64,000 nucleotides of DNA, taken from Pedobacter sp. WC2423 (lineage in GTDB: Bacteria > Bacteroidota > Bacteroidia > Sphingobacteriales > Sphingobacteriaceae). The stretch is from positions 1,240,001 to 1,304,000 of the forward strand of contig NZ_CP162005.1 of the NCBI RefSeq assembly GCF_040822065.1, in the 5' to 3' direction. Below the pieces are notes generated by a model. It did no database searches. It saw only the letters and a list, made by a program, of their open reading frames with translations, and was not told where the DNA came from. This document shows positions 63,445 through 64,000 of this stretch, in pieces (positions within the stretch are counted from its first letter, which is position 1; every line of letters begins with the position of its first letter). Both the position numbers and the translations under genes were made by a program.

Positions 63445-64000
63445 CTATGATGGTTTTCTGATAGCGACTATTTCTTCAACTAGTTTAGGATAGCGTTTAT
63501 GATATCCAGCTCCGCTTTCGGTTTCTCTGTTCATTTCTTCGGAATCATCATAATTCACTACATCAGGATATAATTCGGAAACAGCATCCCGGATTTCAGA
63601 TTCATCCTCGTTGTCGTGGTTAATGCCATAGGCTTCATCAGCAACATACAGTAACCCTTCTGCCCAGTCATTGCCAATGCTAAAGTCAAAATCAGGTGAT
63701 AAAAATGTATTGAGATCTTTTTTTAATCCCTCGAAGAATTCTTTCCCCTTTAAAAGCAACCAGCATCTGAAGTAAATAAATCCATCGCCAGAAAAAGAAT
63801 CTTCAAAGGTAATTACGCCATTTTTGGTTTCAAAATCATTATCCAGAATAACAAAGAGCTCTGCAATTTCTGCCGTATAGAGTTCATGAAGTTTTTCCTG
63901 CAAACATTTCTCAAATAAGATGAGCCGCTGCTTTCCACTTTTAGAAAGTAGTTCTGTCAAATTTTCTATATGTTCGTCAGGATCATAATCTTCCCAGTTT
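63445..64000 (-). CDS. DUF4240-like protein, partial at the window edge
   Basis: The frame is open to the window end (upstream residues read NWEDYDPDEHIEN), so the gene continues beyond base 64000; the TTG at 63960 is not a start. The visible 184 residues include LFEKCLQEKLHELYTAEIAE, then FSGDGFIYFRCWLLLKGKEF, a match to the DUF4240 pattern D-G-F-x-Y-F-R-x-W-L-x-x-x-G, and an acidic stretch. Members are often encoded near toxin or immunity genes, but their function is unknown. Confidence 0.72.
   Translation of the reverse strand, partial: NWEDYDPDEHIENLTELLSKSGKQRLILFEKCLQEKLHELYTAEIAELFVILDNDFETKNGVITFEDSFSGDGFIYFRCWLLLKGKEFFEGLKKDLNTFLSPDFDFSIGNDWAEGLLYVADEAYGINHDNEDESEIRDAVSELYPDVVNYDDSEEMNRETESGAGYHKRYPKLVEEIVAIRKPS

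Noticed and set aside
1-64000. CRISPR arrays, insertion sequences, prophage genes and rRNA.
   Set aside because: I looked for regularly spaced repeats, transposase or integrase motifs and rRNA segments and saw none; small repeats listed above do not form arrays.

Overview
The window looks like the chromosome of a Bacteroidota bacterium of the Sphingobacteriaceae, most likely Pedobacter or a close relative. The grounds are SusC/SusD proteins with an ECF sigma/FecR pair, DUF4836 and outer-membrane beta-barrel families, weak Shine-Dalgarno signals, promoters of the TTTG/TAnnTTTG type, low GC content and lipoproteins of the SCKKD type. I see no insertion sequence, prophage, CRISPR array or rRNA. 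The window holds one tRNA gene, about 55 protein genes and two gene remnants. Names rest on motif reading only; no search was run.

Bases 1-2.2 kb hold the end of an efflux outer-membrane factor, a Nudix-type regulator and the pseudouridine synthase TruC. The most interesting region is 2.2-7.3 kb. A minus-strand operon encodes a 104-residue peptide precursor candidate with a double-glycine motif, an SdpA-like protein, an SdpB/HTTM-like membrane protein and a DCC thiol-disulfide oxidoreductase. Directly upstream lies a second minus-strand operon with a 161-residue protein, a multi-pass membrane protein, a histidine kinase and a LuxR-type response regulator. Both operons carry the same upstream element, two imperfect palindromes exactly 26 bp apart. 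This suggests that one regulator controls both, as in bacteriocin or peptide-signalling loci.

From 7.5 to 23.6 kb come a YeiH-like transporter, a three-gene DUF4836 envelope operon, a secreted aspartyl protease, a dinB-dnaE translesion polymerase cassette with an operator-like inverted repeat, a lipoprotein nuclease, and two MFS transporters around an HxlR regulator.

From 23.6 to 36 kb lies a PUL-like locus: ECF sigma, FecR, SusC with an STN domain, SusD, a formylglycine-enzyme-like lectin-fold protein, a Tat-exported Gfo/Idh/MocA oxidoreductase, ApbE, a hydroxypyruvate-isomerase-like TIM barrel and TerC. It has no glycoside hydrolase or lyase, so it may process sugars oxidatively.

From 36 to 41 kb comes an unfamiliar cassette of a subtilisin-like protease, a small membrane protein, an outer-membrane protein and a small beta-rich protein. 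Next to it is a 79-residue protein preceded by tandem 21-bp repeats. From 42 to 48.6 kb is a beta-glucan locus with GH16, GH30 and a TonB-dependent receptor. The rest (48.7-64 kb) holds a UvrA2-like ATPase, sensor kinases, tRNA-Arg, a WYL regulator, DUF2252, GNAT and TPR proteins, a remnant of an SMI1/KNR4 gene and a partial DUF4240 gene.
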